Positions 6,905-9,125 of a stretch of 9,125 bases of DNA are shown one piece after another; the first letter of the stretch is position 1; each line of letters starts with the position of its first letter. The notes beneath the pieces are model-generated. The model was not told the origin of the DNA and ran no database searches. It saw nothing but the letters and a program-made list of their open reading frames with translations. The DNA lies in assembly GCA_946482635.1 (NCBI GenBank), contig CAMLSG010000220.1:1-9125 (forward strand), written 5' to 3'. The translations under genes were made by a program, and so were the position numbers. The stretch is from an uncultured Duganella sp. Its GTDB lineage: Bacteria > Pseudomonadota > Gammaproteobacteria > Burkholderiales > Burkholderiaceae.

Positions 6905-6939
6905 TAAGCAACTGCGGCCAGCAAGCCGCGCGTTGCTTA
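6905..6939 (-). terminator. Strong imperfect hairpin downstream of xth
   Basis: TAAGCAAC (6905-6912) pairs perfectly with GTTGCTTA (6932-6939), and inside it GCGGC (6914-6918) pairs with GCCGC (6925-6929) around a 6-base loop, giving 13 base pairs with one small internal loop. It lies between the xth stop (6981) and the DUF4386 start (6862). There is no T-run right after it on either strand, so if it ends xth transcription it is not a textbook intrinsic terminator; protection of the 3' end is an alternative. Confidence 0.4.
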
Positions 6940-6959
6940 GCTGCCGCAATTGGAGAGCA

Positions 6960-6974
6960 GGGCGGCCAGCGCCC
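6960..6974 (-). terminator. Short GC hairpin just after the xth stop
   Basis: GGGCG (6960-6964) and CGCCC (6970-6974) form a 5-bp stem with a 5-base loop, 6 bases downstream of the xth TGA on the - strand. No T-run follows. It may add to the larger hairpin at 6905-6939 in ending or stabilising the xth message. Confidence 0.2.
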
Positions 6975-6980
6975 GGTGTG

Positions 6981-7751
6981 TCAGGCGTGGTATTCGATGA
7001 TCAGCGGCGCGTGGTCGGAGAATTTCTCGTCTTTATAGACCGAAACGGTATGCGCTTTGGATGCGATGCCTGGGGTGGCGACGTGGTAGTCGATGCGCCA
7101 GCCCACGTTCTTTGCGTAGGCCTGGCCACGGTTGGACCACCAGGTGTATTGCTCGGGGCGCTGGTCGAGGCCGCGGTGCACGTCGACGTAGCCGACTTCG
7201 TCGAACAGCTTGGTCATCCAGGCGCGTTCTTCGGGCAGGAAACCGGAGTTTTTCAGGTTGCCCTTCCAATTCTTCAGGTCGATTTCCTTATGGGCGATGT
7301 TCCAGTCGCCGCAGATGACGAACTCGCGGCCTTCGGCGCGCAGTTGCTGAAGGTGCGGCAGGAACAGGTCCATGAAGCGGAACTTGGCGAGCTGGCGTTC
7401 TTCCGACGAGGAGCCGGAAGGGCAGTACACCGAAATCACGGTCAGGTTGCCGAAATCGGCGCGCACATAGCGGCCTTCAGCGTCGAATTCTTCGCTGCCG
7501 AAGCCGATTTCCACGCGGTCGGGCGCCACCTTGCTGTAGATGCCGGTGCCGGAATAGCCTTTCTTTTCCGCATAGTGGAAGTGGCCGTGGTAGCCGTGCG
7601 GGTTGAGGAATTCCTCGGTCATGTCCGGCGCCTGCGCCTTCAATTCCTGCACGCAGATGATGTCGGCGTCGATCGTCCCCATCCAGTTGAAAAAGCCCTT
7701 CTTGGCGGCGGAGCGGATACCGTTCAGGTTTGCGGAAATGATTTTTGGCAT
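6981..7751 (-). CDS. xth: Exodeoxyribonuclease III / AP endonuclease (ExoIII family)
   Basis: A 256-residue endonuclease/exonuclease/phosphatase-fold enzyme that cuts DNA at abasic sites and degrades 3' ends in base excision repair. Conserved positions by family comparison are Asn8 (SANLNG), Glu36 (CVQELKAQ), Tyr109, Asp149 and Asn151 (CGDWNIAHKEIDLKN), Asp221 (GWRIDYH) and the Asp246-His247 pair (KFSDHAPL). The ANLNGIRSAAKKGF start and the YCPSGSSSEERQ segment are a form I associate with betaproteobacteria and differ from E. coli XthA. The ATG at 7751 is chosen because it gives the exact family N-terminus, with GGA 6 bases upstream; the open frame upstream to 8111 runs antisense to pyrE. It diverges from pyrE over 48 bases. 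The next gene on its strand begins 118 bases downstream. Confidence 0.94.
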   Translation of the reverse strand: MPKIISANLNGIRSAAKKGFFNWMGTIDADIICVQELKAQAPDMTEEFLNPHGYHGHFHYAEKKGYSGTGIYSKVAPDRVEIGFGSEEFDAEGRYVRADFGNLTVISVYCPSGSSSEERQLAKFRFMDLFLPHLQQLRAEGREFVICGDWNIAHKEIDLKNWKGNLKNSGFLPEERAWMTKLFDEVGYVDVHRGLDQRPEQYTWWSNRGQAYAKNVGWRIDYHVATPGIASKAHTVSVYKDEKFSDHAPLIIEYHA

Positions 7752-7799
7752 AGGTGTTCCGGTTAAAATATCGGCACTTTGAACAGAGATGGGTGCACT
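7752..7799. promoter_or_regulatory. Divergent xth/pyrE promoter region
   Basis: These 48 bases must hold the promoters and ribosome sites of both genes. On the + strand TAAAAT (7764-7769) is a 5-of-6 match to the -10 box and would start transcription about 25 bases before pyrE. On the - strand the same AT patch reads TATTTT (7770-7765), a possible -10 for xth, with transcription starting a few bases before its ATG. No good -35 is seen for either, and a -35 for pyrE would fall inside xth. Confidence 0.4.
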
Positions 7800-8456
7800 A
7801 TGAGCAATTTGAGGCAAGAGTTTATCGCGTTTTCCGTACAGGCGGGAGTGCTGAAATTCGGCGAGTTTACGACCAAAGCAGGGCGGCAATCGCCCTATTT
7901 CTTCAACGCCGGCCTGTTCCATGACGGCGCGACCTTGGCCCGTCTGGCCGACTTCTACGCCCAGACCCTGCTGGACTCCGGCGTTGAATTCGACATGCTG
8001 TTTGGTCCGGCCTACAAGGGCATTACCCTGGCCTCCGCGACCTCGATGGCGCTGGCCGGCAAAGGCCGCAACACTTCCTTCGCCTACAACCGCAAGGAAG
8101 CCAAGGATCACGGCGAAGGCGGCACCCTGGTGGGCGCCAAGCTGACTGGCAAAGTTGTCATCATAGACGATGTGATCTCGGCCGGCACCTCGGTGCGCGA
8201 ATCCGTTGAAATGATCCGCAATGCCGGCGCCGAGCCATGCGCCGTGCTGATCGCGCTGGACCGCATGGAGCGCGGCGGCAAGGATGGCCAGATGTCCGAG
8301 CTGTCGGCGGTGCAGGAAGTGAGCAAGAACTACGGCATCCCGGTGATCTCGATCGGCAACCTGTCCGACCTGTTTACCTACCTGTCGGCCGATCCGTCGC
8401 TTGCACAGTACAAGGACGCTGTCGCCGCCTACCGCAGCAAGTACGGCGTCGAATAA
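7800..8456 (+). CDS. pyrE: Orotate phosphoribosyltransferase
   Basis: It joins orotate to PRPP to form orotidine 5'-monophosphate in pyrimidine synthesis, in the cytoplasm. The 218-residue product has normal family length. The PRPP-binding motif VVIIDDVISAGTSVRES covers residues 119-135, with the Asp-Asp pair at 123-124. The N-terminal FGEFTTKAGRQSPYFFN (20-36), FGPAYKGI (68-75) and AYNRKEAKDHGEGG (95-108) are the typical substrate-binding and flexible catalytic loop segments. The ATG at 7800 matches the usual family start (MSNLRQEFI) and is preceded by a GGG-containing purine run; a TTG seven codons upstream is in frame but not needed. It is the first gene of a possible + strand group with the DUF4279-like gene 72 bases downstream. 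Confidence 0.96.
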   Translation: MSNLRQEFIAFSVQAGVLKFGEFTTKAGRQSPYFFNAGLFHDGATLARLADFYAQTLLDSGVEFDMLFGPAYKGITLASATSMALAGKGRNTSFAYNRKEAKDHGEGGTLVGAKLTGKVVIIDDVISAGTSVRESVEMIRNAGAEPCAVLIALDRMERGGKDGQMSELSAVQEVSKNYGIPVISIGNLSDLFTYLSADPSLAQYKDAVAAYRSKYGVE

Positions 8457-8482
8457 AGCGGGCTGGCGCCGGGCGGGCGTTG

Positions 8483-8491
8483 TGCTAGACT
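8483..8491 (+). promoter_or_regulatory. Candidate extended -10 promoter before the DUF4279-like gene
   Basis: TGCTAGACT matches an extended -10 (TG, one base, TAGACT at 8486-8491) and lies in the 72-base gap after pyrE. It would start transcription about 30 bases before the ATG at 8529, leaving room for the GAGG ribosome site at 8519-8522. The -35 position is GC-rich and does not match well. Motif evidence only; readthrough from pyrE is equally possible, as no terminator is visible. Confidence 0.35.
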
Positions 8492-8528
8492 GCGATTACT
8501 TCCTTACAACATTGGAACGAGGAAAGTA

Positions 8529-8903
8529 ATGAACATCGCAACGCTCAAGGTGTACGGCGACCAGGCCGCTGTGGCGGACGTGCGGGACGGGCTCCCCAGC
8601 GAGCCCGAAAGCGACTGGAAGAAGGGCGACACCAGCCCCACCGGCCGCACCCGCCTTGACCACGGTTTCTACGCCACGCTGGGTACCGATCCCGATCCCG
8701 ACGCCTTGATGCGCCAGGTGCGCGCCTACCTGCACGAGTGCCAGGCGCGCGGCATCACCTTCGATGTGGCGCCGATCCAGGCCGAATTGCGCGTTGCCTT
8801 CGCTCCCGCCGCGCCCAACCAGGGCGCATCCACCCTCGATTTCACGCTGGCCGACCTCTCGCTGCTACTGGAGATGGGCATTGCGTTGAGCATTTCCTCC
8901 TGA
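8529..8903 (+). CDS. DUF4279-like small protein
   Basis: 124 residues, probably cytoplasmic: no signal peptide or membrane segment. The order of short features resembles DUF4279: an opening strand (ATLKVYGD, 4-11), a W..GD segment (Trp30, Gly33), a helix with a preceding acidic turn (DPDPDALMRQVRAYLHEC, 54-71), a strand ELRVAF (86-91), and a final LDFTLADLSLLLEMGIALSIS (103-123), where this family ends in a helix and strand. The match is by pattern, not by search. DUF4279 has no known biochemical activity. GAGGAAAG ends just before the ATG with GAGG at 8519-8522, a strong ribosome site. An alpha/beta hydrolase begins 4 bases after its stop, so the two are probably cotranscribed and coupled. 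Confidence 0.7.
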   Translation: MNIATLKVYGDQAAVADVRDGLPSEPESDWKKGDTSPTGRTRLDHGFYATLGTDPDPDALMRQVRAYLHECQARGITFDVAPIQAELRVAFAPAAPNQGASTLDFTLADLSLLLEMGIALSISS

Positions 8904-8907
8904 CCGC

Positions 8908-9125
8908 ATGAACCGATTCTCCGAAGACCGTTTCGCTACCTTCAAGGGGCGCAACGGCGCCGAACGCAAGATCCATATCTGGGAACCGGAAAAGCCTGCA
9001 GCCGGCGTGCTGTTGGCCATCCACGGCGGGCTGGCGCACGCTGGCGATTATGTGACGCCGGCGCTGTACTTCAAGCAGCACCGCTTTGCCACCGTGGCGT
9101 TCGACCTGTGCGGGCATGAGAATGC
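8908..9125 (+). CDS. Alpha/beta hydrolase, N-terminal fragment (monoacylglycerol-lipase-like)
   Basis: The reading frame is open from the ATG at 8908 to the window edge (72 codons), so the catalytic Ser, Asp and His are not in view. The visible part has the first strands of the fold: RKIHIWEP, then GVLLAIHGGLAHAGDYVTPA with the HGG oxyanion-hole motif, then FATVAFDLCGHE, which matches the DxxGHG segment of lysophospholipase/monoacylglycerol-lipase-like hydrolases (here Asp-Leu-Cys-Gly-His). Substrate unknown. No ribosome site precedes the ATG, which lies 4 bases after the DUF4279-like stop; translation is probably coupled. Confidence 0.8.
   Translation, partial: MNRFSEDRFATFKGRNGAERKIHIWEPEKPAAGVLLAIHGGLAHAGDYVTPALYFKQHRFATVAFDLCGHEN

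Noticed and set aside
6933..7766. A 277-codon + strand frame opposite xth
   Set aside because: Shadow of the exonuclease III gene, whose catalytic motifs are all on the - strand.
7779..7799. TTG start extending pyrE by seven residues
   Set aside because: The ATG at 7800 gives the usual family N-terminus; the extension has no family support.

Overview
The window looks like chromosomal DNA from a GC-rich betaproteobacterium, most likely in or near the Oxalobacteraceae (Massilia/Duganella/Janthinobacterium type). The basis is the gene content (ptsI followed by a metX-metW pair, beta-type MetX and exonuclease III sequences, pyrE), codon use rich in G/C at third positions, and tight gene packing. 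The genus is an inference from general familiarity; no database search was possible. There are 12 protein-coding genes, the first and last cut by the window edges. I see no rRNA, tRNA, CRISPR array, transposase or phage gene. The longest stretch without a gene is 118 bases.

Left block, + strand (1-3899): the C-terminal end of ptsI (enzyme I of a phosphotransferase system); metX and metW, which overlap by an ATGA and form the acylation step of methionine synthesis with its partner protein; a secreted M48-family zinc metalloprotease; and an RluA-type pseudouridine synthase starting one base after the protease stop. The MetX carries the Asp-Trp-Arg signature linked to succinyl-CoA use, so it may make O-succinylhomoserine despite its fold-family name.

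Middle block, - strand (3894-6862): four genes read right to left. They encode a DUF4386-type multi-pass membrane protein, a small very acidic protein with a hydrophobic N-terminus, a 233-residue membrane protein of unknown function, and an exported six-cysteine protein with a DUF3298/RsiV-like C-terminal half. This is the least explained part of the window. It holds a perfect 12-bp inverted repeat (5658-5690) just upstream of the 233-residue protein, and a possible 11-codon leader ORF that starts in its loop and ends in an ATGA overlap with that gene. The last gene is poorer in GC than the housekeeping genes and ends inside the same CTATAG palindrome as the pseudouridine synthase coming the other way.

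Right block: xth (exonuclease III family, - strand) and pyrE (orotate phosphoribosyltransferase, + strand) diverge from a 48-bp region. A strong imperfect hairpin separates xth from the DUF4386 gene downstream. After pyrE come a DUF4279-like small protein, probably with its own promoter, and the start of an alpha/beta hydrolase that runs off the window.

Most of the window is ordinary housekeeping sequence. I found no complete new system that I can defend. The most interesting leads are the - strand envelope gene cluster and its inverted-repeat/leader-ORF region.
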